64,000 nt of DNA from Lobosporangium transversale (taxonomy: Eukaryota; Mortierellomycota; Mortierellomycetes; Mortierellales; Mortierellaceae), in contig NW_019029002.1 in the NCBI RefSeq assembly GCF_002105155.1, forward strand, positions 248,001 through 312,000, in the 5' to 3' direction. A program made the translations under genes and the position numbers. Below are positions 10,993 to 23,074 of this stretch, piece after piece; the first letter of the stretch is position 1; every line of letters begins with the position of its first letter. The notes beneath the pieces were generated by a model, which was not told the origin of the DNA, did not search any database, and worked only from the letters and a program-made list of their open reading frames with translations.

Positions 10993-11545
10993 TATGTATT
11001 TATGAATGAATGTCTTTAAAAAAAAAATGCACACACAGGGAGAACCTTCCTTCCTTCTCTGTCGGGCGCATTTGTTCAAGCAGATGTGGCTTAAACAACC
11101 CTATCCTACAATGTATCAACACAAATATGCGGTCACGTTAAGCGCTGCGCCGCTGCCACTCCTTTTATTTTTTTTTTTTGATATTCAGGAATGGAATGTC
11201 CAATTAGGCCAAATAACGTCCACAATAAGGTCTCTGATTTTACCTAGGGTTGGAATAGGGAGCTAAAAATCCTTTAAGAAGAAACAGTGCTGATTTCAAT
11301 GGTAGTAATAAAATAAATAAACATTCTTTTATCTTTTTTTTTTTTTTCCCGTAACTTCTTCGAGTCCCGAATACATTTTAATAGAGGAGAGGGTAGCACA
11401 AGTTATAACCTATGGCTAAAGTGAAAAAAGTAAATAATGGAGCGAATGGAGAAGGCTTTTTGCATAAAAAGGAGCGCCGACGATATAGCCACAAAGGTAT
11501 ATTTATATATGACAAACATCCAGTTTCCGATTTCCTCTCTCTCAC
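10993..11545. other. Spacer upstream of beta-lactamase-like pseudogene
   Basis: This is the 5' flank of the bS18m gene and of the pseudogene. A short open frame from an ATG at 11412 (MAKVKKVNNGANGEGFLHKK) runs to a possible GTATAT donor near 11492 and could be a remnant first exon of the pseudogene, but its phase does not fit the next segment. A T run lies at about 11334-11347. Confidence 0.4.
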
Positions 11546-12905
11546 TTGAAAAGTTTAATCGCAAATAGGCGTATCATCCATCGAGATCTTGAGGATGCCA
11601 CAGTCAAAGTTGGTGTCAATGGCATGAGTGTAGCCATCCTTCACAAAGGCGAGCTTATCTTTGCTGGAGGATTTGACGAAAAAAATGACCATGACCCGTT
11701 CACTCCAGAGATACTTTTTTGCAATGGATTATTCATGCCACTTTTTTTTTTTTTTTTTTTTTTTTTTTGGTTCATCAATTGAGGGACAGAAAGCAGAAAT
11801 TCTATGTTAACGGCTTTGTTTTTTTGACATATGGCATGCATTTTCTCTGAAAACGATGATACATCTCAAGTATAGACAGTGTCTCTAACTGCTTCACTAA
11901 CGAAGGCGTTCACTGTAGCAACCGTCGGAGAACTTGTCGCCGAAGGGGCGATAGACTGAGACATCACCCCCTGTATCTCAGTACTCTCCTGATTCCCAAT
12001 TACAGGACCCAATCTTCATCTCTAAGCTGACCATCCAAGATCTTCTCTCTCATTTCATCGCTCAAGTTAACAATGATTACACTATTCTTCTCTTTGGATC
12101 TATGGGAAGGCAATAACTAATATTAACCCCCTAAATCCATATGGTTGAGTAGAGCATCTCGAATCAGGACACTATTTGGTTTCTAAGCCCTTTAACTCCC
12201 AAAGAACTTATTAAAGGTATCCATTATTTAGACCAGACATCAAGCTGCGACCCAACACGGTTTATAATAACGCTATGTATGCTGTAGCGGGAGAAGCAGT
12301 AGCAAACGTGGCAGGAATACCTTTGGAGAACTGGTTATGAACAAGTTCGTCAAGCCTCTTGATCTTCCCAATACCGGATATTCAGTTTCAAAAATGCTCA
12401 GAAAGCACAGTTCAAACTATGGAGCTCCTTTTGACGCCAGGATGCAAAGAATGCTAATTTTACACTACTACCCCTAGAAGGTATGACATCCAGGATGGCC
12501 GCTGTCGCAAACATGTACTCTAATGTACTGGATCTTGCTCGCTGATGCCATGAGAGTAAAAAGGAACTTTCCAAAACGTATTGAAAACAAGCCACTAACG
12601 CGCAGCATAAACGCCTGTGCAGACGTGTATATCCATCCTTACTGGGGCAACATGACTATCACTACCCAACCGACAGGCATCACCAGTGCTGGTGATCATT
12701 ATGATAAGGATAGGAAAGATGACTATGATGATGACGATCAAAAAATCTTGGCCGCCAAGTTCCACGTTTTTGAAAGTCCTCTAGATCATTATCATTATGA
12801 TTCATTCAAAACTCTGTTTGCTCGATCAACCTACACATTTGCGAGATTTTCATCTTTTTGACTGGTAAAGATGGCCATATCACAGATCTCAGTATAAATT
12901 TGAGT
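11546..12905 (+). pseudogene. Degenerate serine beta-lactamase-like (AmpC/LACTB-type) gene
   Basis: Pieces of one protein family appear in order on the plus strand but in different frames and broken by stops. First comes an N-terminal strand (VGVNGMSVAILHKGELIFAG, near 11603-11665). Next is the active-site SxxK motif within ASLTKAFTVATVGELVAEG, near 11890-11945, closed by a TGA where family members usually continue with Asp-Trp. Then LTIQDLLSH follows near 12030, and the region of the Tyr-x-Asn motif (VYNNAMYAVAGEAVANVAG, near 12262-12320). A C-terminal lipocalin-like part follows (YIHPYWGNMTITTQPTG, then FHVFESPLDHYHYDSF, to about 12870). A T run of about 20 sits inside the first piece, perhaps a former intron. 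Serine hydrolases of this type in fungi are esterases or peptidases rather than antibiotic-resistance enzymes. At least one nonsense codon and several frame changes make a functional product unlikely. Confidence 0.7.
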
Positions 12906-14972
12906 AACGAAGAGATTTTCGGGAAGAAGGTATAAGTGGTTTCTGGATGCCAAAAGCGAGCCTTAGAAAATAAGAAAGATATAAAAATCGTCAAATGGAA
13001 ATACATGTGAATAATCTGGGTTGGAATGGAGCTTAATGGTTAGGTTTTCGCCAATCCCTTAACCATTTTATCCTCTTCTATTTGCATAGTAATGATAATA
13101 ATATATAATAAAAAAACTAGCTGATATTGATGTTGAAGAATTAAATCCGAACGGAGTTTCGGAAGAACTGATCATCCATGGACAAAGGGTAGAGAGGCGT
13201 TGCGCAGAAAGTGAGACAAATAGGACTTTTGACCCAACGGAGTAATGGTATCCCCCTTGTCTTACGATAAACAATACATGTATATTTTTCTTCCTCAAAA
13301 GGACGCGTCTATTTTTATGTATTATCATGAACATTATCTTTCCAAGAATTCTATAGGATGCACAGATTGCACATGGGATCAAAAACAACAGTCGACAATT
13401 CGACAATAGAAGGCTTTCCTTTTTTTTTTTTTATCAGGCGGCTGTTGAGGCTGAATGAGACAAGCCTTTACGAATTTTCTTCTTGTGAAAGTGTTTTTCA
13501 AGCAAAATATCTCTCAAAGGCTCTGTCTAATGTCGGACTCAAATCATTGATGGTGGGACATGTCCAAACAATGTTTCACATCATTATATAATGAGCACTA
13601 GGATCAATTTATATTTATACTGTTCACAGAAAAATATACATCTTCTGTAATGTGTACATTATTAATCTTGTAAATGATACGATGGAGCAGTAAAAAGATC
13701 CAGCAGGGCATTCAATGATCAGCACGCGCGTTTCTTTACTGTCGGCTTTCTTTTCCAGAGGATGCAATGTCAGAATTTATTTTTTTTTTTTTGTTTGCTT
13801 TGTGTTTTATGAAGAATGTTCTGAATGCGCATGCATGATGGCTAATGATAGGATTGAATTTGATTGCCAAACCGAGTCTGAAGAGGACTAAATGAACCAC
13901 TAGTGAAGATCTACAAATATATAGTTGCTTAACCGCTTTGATAAAGGAGACAAAAAAAGGCATTCATGTAGTCGGGTATAATCAGACTCCAGTGGAGCCA
14001 GGGACCTCTCCAGCAAAATGTGAATCAATCACAAAAAAAAAAAAGGAGCCCAAGTATTTATTAAATTACTAAAGCATTGAAGTGTGATCCTTACACACAC
14101 TAAAAACAGAGCGTTTACCGTTCAGATGAGGGCTGCGCTTCTTTTTTCTTAACGCCAGAAAGGCGTTTCGCCATGTGTGTGTTTGTGAAAGGATGAGTCT
14201 GTTGACGCAGGATGATTGGGGATAGGGACCATCCAAAGTCGATAAAGAATAGTTAACGGATAGACATGTAGGTGAACCAGATCGCTGGATCCAAATGCCC
14301 AACTTCGATATTGAAAAAGAACGTGGCGAATAAAAAAAAATGATGTGAAGAGTATTTATTTTTATCATAGTTTAGATGAAAGACAATGGAATGGCATGAT
14401 ACATGAATAAATATAACACGCTTTGCTTACATGGTCATCGTCAATGCCCAATGAGTGCCAGGGGACTGAACAACGGTTTTTTTATTCCTTGGCGCTGGGT
14501 TTGTGGTCCTCCCTTTCTTTCCCACTTTTTTTTCATTTCAGCAAAAAGATGTTTGTTTAAATGTTTAGGTGAATCCCATCCTGTTCAAACTTCATCCCTC
14601 ACTTTTAATCTAATCCTCCATCCTCATTTTTCTTCTATACCCATATTAATTCCCCTCTCTAATGGCATTCTTCTAACAAGAATAGACCTCTACTCTTTCT
14701 CTCATCCCTTGCTTTCTTTCACACTCACATTCACATTCATACATACTCATACTCTCTCACACCCATCCTCTTACTCGCTCTCTCATACCCACACTCTCAC
14801 CTCCGGTCGAACACTTCATTCAACCGCCATCAACTCTAATCATTTCCTTCCTACACTCACACTCTCTCTTCTCTCTCTACTTCTACCACTACTTCAACCT
14901 ATCTTCTTACACCTACTTTTGACTTGTCAATTGTCTCGTCCAATTGTCAAGCAAGCTTAGCACTCTTTGACC
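12906..14972. other. Spacer, with CT-rich leader of the flippase gene at its right end
   Basis: I recognise no gene between 12906 and about 14400. Short open frames there (for example 13358-13591) lack family features. From about 14560 to 14960 the plus strand is rich in C and T with repeated CATTCA/CTCTCT/CACACT units, consistent with a fungal 5' UTR or core promoter for the gene starting at 14973. The 185-codon frame across that tract encodes Ser/Leu/His low complexity and is not counted as a gene. Confidence 0.5.
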
Positions 14973-17030
14973 ATGGTCAATCCCCTTCAAAAGATATACA
15001 ACCGTACTCCTTGGCAACAAAAACGATTGAGTGAGCCTCTGAACGACCCCAACTATGTACCGTATCCGCTCCAGCACTCCTCCATCTCTGAAGAAGGAGA
15101 TCAAACCCCTGACAACTATCAGGAGCAACTAAACGATCAGCCCTCGTCTTCAACATCACCTACCGCCAATCATCAATTACAACGGCAGGTGTCCATTGCA
15201 GAGCCATCCAGTAGCAGAAATGGTAATAACAACAACAGCAGCAGCAGCAACAACAGTAACAATAAGGACAATGATAATGCATCTCAACCGATAAGACGGG
15301 TCATGACCAGAGCCGACACAAAGATCTCTCTCCGAAAGTCTAAAAAGGACTCACGACGGGTCTTTGTCAACGTTCCACCATCTGCGCAGTATCTCGACAA
15401 AAATGGCGCTCCCAAGACCACCTATGGATCCAATCGTATCAACACTGCAAAATATTCAACGCTCACTTTCCTACCTAAAAACTTGTTTGAACAATTCCGC
15501 CGCGTCGCCAATATGTTCTTCTTGTTCATGGCCATCATACAATTGACACCCCTTTTCACTGTCGGCTCGCCCTTCTTGACCGTCTTCCCACTCTGCTTTG
15601 TTGTTGGTGTCACCGCCATCAAAGACGGCTTTGAGGACTACAAACGACATGTCGAGGACCGCAATTTTAACCAGCGGCTGTGTCTGCAACTTAAAAATGT
15701 GGTCAATTACAACTACACGACTCAGGAATACCTCGATAAACAAAGACAGCGTGGCTTTTTGGCCAGGGCCTGGAGCACCCTTACTAGTGGACTCCGAGGT
15801 GGTACAAAAAGGACGTCTAGGGCACTCAATCTCTCCAAGAAACCAACCCGCGAAGAGTCACCGCAATTGGACACCCAAAATTTCGGTCTCCCCGAAGACG
15901 ATAGTCTTAGTCAACAAACAGATAAACACTCACACCAACTGCCCGATGGCTCTCCCACACCCCAGCCAGAGTTTGTCAAGGAGCAATGGCATAACCTTCG
16001 TGTTGGTGACTTCATCATGCTCAAGAATAATCAAGCTGTACCAGCAGATGCCATCATCCTCGCTACATCCGAAGCAGAAGGCTCGTGCTTTATTGAAACA
16101 AAAGATTTGGATGGCGAAACAAACTTGAAGACCAGAATGTCGGTTCATGAAACCTCCAAATACAATACGGCTCGTCGCTGTAGTCGGCTAAAATGTTATA
16201 TTGATATGGAACCCATCAATGCCAACTTATTCTCGTTCAACGGATCGCTCACCATGATTGCTAAGAGGAGAAGTCCCAATAATGATCAAGGCACAGGTGG
16301 GGCTGCAGGACGATATGGTAACAAGCGATATAGCCACTATGCTCCCTCCATCACTTCTAGCATGATGTCGAGCGTCCGTGGATCTATGGATGATGGCCGT
16401 GACCACTGGGATGAGCACTTGAACAGCAATTCTGAAGGTGCTGATACACAATTCCCAGCACAAAGCGGCACGAGTGCTTCAGACTACGCGCGCTTGCACA
16501 AGAGCCGTAGTGCGAAGCGCCGTTCCAGGGCTTCAGAATCAGCAGAGCATCCAGCTTCGAACACTGCCATCTCTAGTGGCAAGCAGGAATATGAGGAACC
16601 AGCGGAGATGATTCATGATGAGCAGCCATCATCCTCATTACATCCCAGTTTACCGAAGCGCCATAGTTTGTACCGATCGTCGACAGGCATGAGTACTGGA
16701 GGTGCAAGTGAGATGGCCAAGAATGTTCTTAAGGCAAATCATGAGCAGCAATTGCAACAGCATCAGCAAGATGGTCATGATCTCCACCGAGTGCGCTCTT
16801 CTCGCCATGCTCAACGCAGTAGTAGCAATTTTGGAACCACGGCCCAGTATAAGGAGACCACTATTCCTGTGGATATTAACAACATGCTGCTACGTGGTCA
16901 TGTTATCCGTAATACCCATTGGGTTATCGCTGTCATTGTTGCTACTGGAACCGAGACCAAGATTATGTTGAACTCTGGCGAAACACCGAGTAAGCGAAGC
17001 CGTATCGAGAAAACTATGAATATTCAGGTA

Positions 17031-17066
<36 letters not shown>

Positions 17067-17108
17067 TCAATGGATATGAAATTTATGTTGTATGGATTCT
17101 AATGCTGC

Positions 17109-17148
<40 letters not shown>

Positions 17149-17459
17149 CATACAATGATAGGTTGCACTTAATTTTGGGATCCTACTCTTGCTCTGCATT
17201 GTTTGTGCGATTGGCTCAACGATCTACGACCGAAAGTGGCGAGGCACGACTGCAGAGGAGTTATGGGACAGATCGACTCGTGGCATAGTGACTGAGGGCG
17301 TGATTACTTTCTTGTAAGTGGGATAAAATCTATTTTTTTTTTTTTTTTTTTTGACAGTCCAGAGAAACGATTAATATTTTTGGGCTTTGCTCAGCACAAT
17401 TCTACATACGCATGATGAAATTAATTGCCGAGCTAATGGAATTTAATGCCCTAACGGAT

Positions 17460-17490
<31 letters not shown>

Positions 17491-20400
17491 GTACGAGCTT
17501 GATTATCTTTCAAAACATCATCCCAATTTCGTTGTATATCTCTATTGAGTTTGTCAAGACCTTCCAAGCATATTTCATCTGGCAGGATAGTGACATGTAT
17601 GATATCGATCTGGACCAGTTCTGTACCCCAAAAACTGTAAGTTTACTTTAATTAAATTTGTTATTTTCCTACGTGTTATGTATCCTTAAATATATCGCTG
17701 ACAATCAATACCTCTCTTTTTTTGCTTTTTTTTTTTAATTTTTGTTGCTGTTAGTGGAATTTGACCGATGACTTGGGTCAGATTGAGTACGTGTTCTCGG
17801 ACAAAACAGGAACTTTAACTAGAAATATTATGGAGTTCAAGAAATGTTCTATCAATGGCAAGATCTATGGTAACAATGCGGTCTCTGGAAAGACTGATGC
17901 AGAAAAAGGTGTCGAGTTAATGAACAGTGGTATGGAGCCTGGCCAACAGGATGAAAGTGGAGAGAGCAGTGCACAGCATCAGGAGAAGCAAAAGAAAGAT
18001 GATGGTAAAGATGCTGTCTTGAAGGAATATGATCAAGAGATCCGTAAGATCTTTGAACCCGTTTACATGGATCCAGTTGAGAGCTTATCCTTTGCCGATC
18101 CGGACCTTCTACGTGATATGGATGTTCAGAGAGGAGGCACTACCTCTAATACCACCAATAGTACTAATAGAGAAGGTAGCAGCTCAACCTCAAATCAGCA
18201 TGTGACATCTGGTAATAAGGGACAAGAAGTGGCTCATGATGGCTCGCCAGCTAGCAACATCCGTGATTTCTTCACGTTGCTTGCTCTTTGCCACACTGTT
18301 GTGGTGGAGCAGCCTGAGGAAGAAATCCAGGATGATGAAGATGACGAATACGGCATTTACGAAGACCAAGACGACTCTAACAATGGAGATTTAAACGGTG
18401 AACGAAAAGGAGGATTGCACTTTGGTCTTCGTGAGAAGCTTAAGCAAAAAGCGGAAGCTGCGGGTCTGTCTGTCCCTGGAGCAAGCGGCTCAGCGGCCAA
18501 TCAGGGCTCTGGCAAGAGAAGCCGTGCCAACTCCAACGCGAATCCAGGTCCAGCGGCGACACCCAGTTCCAATAATGGACTGAAGCAACAGCACAACAAT
18601 GGATCAAGTAGTTCAGTGGATGAGCAGGGCAAGGCCACGGCCATGCTCCGATACCGTGCTGAGTCACCTGACGAGGCCGCCTTGGTCTCCGCAGCTAAGA
18701 ATGTTGGATTTACGTTTGTCTCTCGCGGCGCAGTTTCTACTGGTGCAGACAATAGTGGTGAAAAATCTGGGTCTAAAGGAGCGGGTAATTCTCGGCAGAA
18801 TGTCAATGTCAACTTTTTGGGCCAGGATCATACCTATGAACAGTTAGATGTGATAAAGTTCAACTCAACTCGTAAGCGTATGACAGTCATTGTACGAGAG
18901 CCTCAAGAGTTGGGTGGCAGGATCTTGTTGTTAACTAAAGGAGCCGATAATGTCATCTTTGAACGTTTGCGTCAAGGTGATGATGATCAGGAGCTGCGTG
19001 ATCAGACTGAGCATGATATTGAGACATTCAGTAACATGGGACTGCGTACATTGACGTTGGCACAGAGGGTTCTAGATGAGAAGACTTACCTTGCTTGGTC
19101 TACCAAGTATGCTGAGGCTGGAAAGGCATTAGAGGATCGTGCCAAAAAGGTGGATCAGGTTGCAGAGGAGATTGAGAAGGATCTAACACTTATTGGTGCT
19201 ACTGCCATTGAAGACAAGCTTCAGGATGGTGTTCCCGACAGTATTGCAGCTTTAAGACAGGCTGGCATCAAGGTCTGGGTCCTGACTGGAGACAAGCTCG
19301 AGACTGCCATTAACATTGGTTTTGCATCAAGACTGCTCGAAAAGGATATGAAATTGGAGATCATGAAGATGGGACGGAATGAATCTCCCGAACAGGTTCT
19401 AAAGCGGTTCAAAGTATTGGTAGAGGGCGTCATGAATGGTCATGGCAGTGCTGAAGAACACGCCTTAGCAGACTTTACATCCAAGACTACTAAGGACGAG
19501 AGCGACCACCATCAGGGTGCACAACAGAATCAGCGCGAACAACAACCTCTCTCCTCCTCGTCGACCGCACAACCAGCTCAACCATATGCTGTCTCGAATG
19601 GAAACTCATGGGATGAAAAACATCTTCCACCAACCCCTTCCGATGCCTCACTCCTTCATGACCCTCACCGCCAGGAAAATCATCAAGCACAACACGCATT
19701 GATTGTAGATGGTTCTGCACTCAAGATATTGCTTGACGATCCGGATGCTCGCAAGGATTTGATCCGATTGTCAGATGTATGCTTCTCTGTCATCTGCTGT
19801 CGTGCTTCACCTCTGCAGAAGGCTTTGGTTGTGGAACTGATCCGACGTGGCAAGAAGACTGTTTGTTTGGCAATTGGTGATGGAGCCAACGATGTGTCCA
19901 TGATCCAAGCAGCTAACATTGGAGTTGGTATTGCAGGACAGGAAGGTATGCAAGCTGCCATGGCCTCAGATTACTCAATCACACAGTTCCGATTCATCCG
20001 TAAGCTGGTCCTTGTTCATGGTCATTGGGGCTACATGCGGATTGCCGAGATGATCTTGAACTTCTTTTTCAAAAATGTTCTCTGGGTTGCTGCCGTGCTT
20101 TGGTTCCAGATTTATTGCGGGTAAGCTTTTTTTTTTTTTCTTTTTTTTTTTTTTTCTTTTTTTTTTTTTTCTTTTTCTTTTTTGGCATTCCAAGCGATAA
20201 CATTTATTTATTGTATTATCTATATGTTCGTTTCTTTGTAGTTTTTCGGCAATGCTCTTCTACGACTACACATTTGTGTCCCTATATAACTTGATGCTCA
20301 CAGCGGTCCCTGTCCTTGTACTTGGTGCCACAGACCAAGACTTGATTGCTCCTTATATTCTCCGATTCCCAGGCGTATACAAGCTGGGTATTCACCAAAA

Positions 20401-21475
20401 GCGATATAACCAATTCCGATTTGCTGCCTATATGCTCGATGGCGTTTGGCAGTCCCTGATTGTTTTTTGGTTCTGGCGTGGTGTCTATGAAGTGAATCTG
20501 TTGGGCCGCTCCGGCATTGACGGCTCCTTACTTGAACTCTCGACCTCAGTTGCGATCACGAATGTGGTGATTGCTTCGTTGTATGTTGGGCTGCATACTT
20601 ACCATTGGACATGGTTAATGCATTTTGCAGTCTGGGGCTCGATTGCATTCCTGGTCCTCATGATTTTGATTTATGGGGAATTCACAGCCTCACCAATCTA
20701 TCATGTCGCAACCCAGCTCTTTAGTCAAGGCCCATTCTGGTTCATGCTGATCCTTGCGGTGATAACAGCATTCTTGTTGCGGTACACGGTCTTATTCATA
20801 AGCTTCTGGTGGTTCCCAGATGATGTCCATACAGTCCGAGGAATCATGATCGCAGAGAAACAGAATGCAAAGCAAAAGCACGTCAAATGGACGGGCCTTG
20901 GTGATGATGGTATGCAACCTCAAGAACAGTCAGAGCAAGAGAAGGCTATCTTGAAGAAGGAGGATGAGAAGAGGGCCATTAAAGAAGCAGAGAAGGCAGA
21001 AAAGAAGGCAGAAAAGGAAGCTCGCAAGAATGGTGGGCAACCGCAACAGGATACAAATGGCAACCGCAACGGTAACGATCAGCCCTATGACCTGACCATG
21101 GTTAGGATCAATGTCAATGACCATGAACATCACTCCCAGGAACCATCTTCAAGCCCTTACGGTGCTGCGGGTGTTATGGTATCTCCAGGAGTGTCGCAAG
21201 CTCGTAAGCAAAGCCCACTTGAAATCCAACAACAGCTGTTACAAGCTCAGAATGAACAGCGTGAACGACTCGCAACCTCTGGAGAGCTTCACCTTTCTCC
21301 AGACGACCCAGAATTCCCTCATAACAAGAGGACATCGTCTTACAACAATGTGAACTCATTGCAGAGCAAGCCTGCAGCACTACCACCAATCCCTTCACCT
21401 TCACTACCATCATTACCAGACATGTCATCTGAAACCATCCCCTCAAATCAATCACCCTCTACTACCAACAACTAA
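14973..21475 (+). CDS. P4-type phospholipid-flipping ATPase, Dnf1/Dnf2-like
   Basis: Five exons: 14973-17027, 17162-17313, 17492-17636, 17755-20120, 20242-21475, all in phase, giving 1983 residues. The start ATG lies in a strong context (ACCATGG). Seen in order: a Ser/Asn-rich N-terminus; TM1-2 around residues 175-215; the P4 actuator motif DLDGET near residue 378; TM3-4 in exons 2-3 with IIPISLY, the P4 proline element; the phosphorylation motif DKTGTLT with Asp800; nucleotide-binding motifs RAESPDEAAL and KGADNVIFERL; VWVLTGDKLETAINIGFA; the hinge GDGANDVSMIQAA; and TM5-10 to about residue 1800. The C-terminal tail is Lys/Glu- then Pro-rich. The enzyme moves phospholipids from the outer to the cytosolic leaflet at the plasma membrane or endosomes, with a Cdc50-type partner. 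It is longer than yeast Dnf1 because of low-complexity inserts between the actuator segment and TM3 and inside the nucleotide-binding domain. Introns carry A or T runs of about 12-36. Confidence 0.95.
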
Positions 21476-21709
21476 CATTTGACAGCTCAACAATTACAGT
21501 AGATATGATATTCAACTAATCGATAAAAAAAAAAAAAAAAAAAAAAAGGCAGATGCGACATGACGAACTTTGTAAAAGGAGGATAATAATAATTTTATGA
21601 GGCAAGCGGATGATCCTTTTAGTAACGACCCTTTCTCACTAATTACAGCCATCACTATCACTTCATATCTCAAGTATTATGTAACGACTAGTAGTAAAAA
21701 ATAAAAAGT

Positions 21710-22012
21710 TTATAAATAAAAGATTAACAATTCTGAAGAATGAGGCTGCTTAGTGTTATTACAGGTCTTGGTCAGGCCATCATCTGTGTAGTCGATAACC
21801 TCGACCTTGATAGTATAATAAATGGGGTCAATTAGCATAGCTACATCTGAGCTGTGGAAAGCAGCAGCAGCAGCAGGAACCAGAGAGGCAGCAGGGGCCA
21901 GAGTGGCAACAGAAGCAGGGACAGGAGCAGCGGCAATTGGACCGATTAGATGAGAGATATGAGCCTGATGCGATACGGCGAAGTGGAGCCGTTTAACAGT
22001 ATTCCAGAACAT
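21710..22012 (-). CDS. Small protein of recurring short family 3 (copy A)
   Basis: Single-exon frame of 100 codons with ATG at 22012. It has an Ala/Pro/Val-rich middle (around PVPASVATLAPAASLVP) followed by a conserved core SSDVAMLIDPIYYTIKVEV-IDYTDDG. The same core recurs on the minus strand at about 28.85 kb, on the plus strand at 28.23-28.35 kb, and in looser form on the minus strand at 38.35 and 40.93 kb. No signal peptide or known domain is visible and I do not recognise the family. The recurrence of a conserved protein-level core, with changes at silent and similar-residue positions, supports real coding rather than chance. This copy is the longest uninterrupted one. The far C-terminus (after about residue 85) may be unrelated read-through. 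Confidence 0.5.
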   Translation of the reverse strand: MFWNTVKRLHFAVSHQAHISHLIGPIAAAPVPASVATLAPAASLVPAAAAAFHSSDVAMLIDPIYYTIKVEVIDYTDDGLTKTCNNTKQPHSSELLIFYL

Positions 22013-22174
22013 TGCGAAAGTTCCTTATAAACGATGGAAGGTATAGGAGATTAAAGTGTAGGAGAATGAGAGGATTGGGGACTAAGAATAAGACAATATA
22101 TCCTTTTATAGTGCTTTGGAGGGCATACAGAATAACCGAAAGACCAAAACGCGAGAGTTCGCCCAGCCGGTAGA

Positions 22175-22200
22175 GACTCATACCGATATCGGTATTAGTC
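22175..22200. repeat. 26-base palindrome with one mismatched pair
   Basis: The sequence reads GACTCATACCGAT then ATCGGTATTAGTC. The two 13-base arms pair completely except at position 5 (C against T). The left-arm segment CTCATACCGAT is found again in inverted form about 90 bases on (ATCGGTATGAG near 22273-22283). It could be a protein-binding site or the relic of a transposon end. Confidence 0.6.
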
Positions 22201-22471
22201 AATTATAAGCCTACCACTTTATAAACCTTTTGTAATTGATAGCGGACTAACCAAGAATGGCAGCGGTAAGACATCGGTATGAGCCTCTGGCCCCAGCCCG
22301 CTTTGAAGTCTAGAATGTAGCACAAACCATGTGAGCCGCGCAAACATGGTAGATATACCCTCTAGGCATCCGCTAGTGATACTCGGTGACTCAAAGCGGG
22401 AGTCTAGGTTGCTTGTGAGAGCTTGAATTATCTGTAAGAGGAACAGAAGCAGTCACATTGGAGAGATATCA

Positions 22472-23074
22472 TTAGATGCAAGGATCCAGACCGCAGTGAC
22501 CGACTGGTTGGGAAGGAAACGGCTTATGCACTTGAGTGCTGCCTGGGCCAGACTTGGGTGGTTGTTTGAATCCAAGTCCCCCACGAAATACTGAGCAAAG
22601 GCCCGCACCAACTTTTGCCGTAGAAGTTCCCCCCGACCCTCTTTGAGATAAATATGCAGTATTTGGTAGGCCGAAAAGTGTGACTACGTGTCCCTGACCC
22701 CCAACAGCGCCAAGACTCTCTCCACAGAGACCCAGGTCCTCCGGATAGCTGTTACACCCACTTCTGATGATATGAGGACTCACCTCTAGGTTGCCAAGCA
22801 TACGCTCCCAGCTTGGGACACGTACCGGAGCCGGCGGTTTGAAGGTGCCTTTCAACTTGTCAGCCGGCTCTTCCCTCGGCTCTTGGAAAGTGAAGGCGAC
22901 GTGTTTTGGTGGAGTGATGGGCTGCTCCAGTGTCGCGTCCTCAGCCTTCCTCTTCTTGCTTGTTGATGAACCTGGATCTTTCGTACCATGGCTAGTGCTA
23001 CCAGCCGCCACCAGTCGACGTCTCTTTGAGTTGGCTACTTGTTCAAGCATCGCATTTTCCACCTCTCTTTTCAT
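22472..23074 (-). CDS. Hypothetical protein with basic nuclear-localisation-type clusters
   Basis: The frame from ATG 23074 is open for 200 codons. The N-terminal half has two basic clusters, SKRRRL and SKKRKAE, each inside a similar unit (ENAMLEQVANSKRRR and SKKRKAEDATLEQ), suggesting an internal duplication and nuclear import. A Pro-rich segment (FKPPAPVRVPSWERMLGNLE) follows. Directly after this, at 22783, there is a good splice donor (GTGAGT), so the protein may be spliced here; the unspliced continuation stays open for another 104 codons but is Gly/Ser-rich without recognisable features. The longer frame reaching back to 23176 has a weaker start. I do not recognise the family. It is flanked by members of the duplicated accessory block. 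Confidence 0.45.
   Translation of the reverse strand: MKREVENAMLEQVANSKRRRLVAAGSTSHGTKDPGSSTSKKRKAEDATLEQPITPPKHVAFTFQEPREEPADKLKGTFKPPAPVRVPSWERMLGNLEVSPHIIRSGCNSYPEDLGLCGESLGAVGGQGHVVTLFGLPNTAYLSQRGSGGTSTAKVGAGLCSVFRGGLGFKQPPKSGPGSTQVHKPFPSQPVGHCGLDPCI

Larger units (their letters stand above)
21476..22471. other. Spacer around family-3 copy A
   Basis: Outside the small frame at 21710-22012, this contains an A run at about 21523-21547 after the flippase stop, a near-perfect 26-base palindrome at 22175-22200, and unassigned sequence to 22471. No other gene is seen. Confidence 0.45.

Noticed and set aside
14403-14960. 185-codon open frame before the flippase
   Set aside because: CT-rich leader with repeat composition and no family features; the flippase start at 14973 has the better context.
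18440-18847. Antisense and alternate-frame open frames of 75-103 codons in the flippase
   Set aside because: They lie wholly within a conserved P-type ATPase exon and show no independent features.
22150-22190. Possible tRNA A-box (GCCCAGCCGGTAGAG)
   Set aside because: No B box at a suitable distance and no acceptor stem; the feature is explained by the palindrome.
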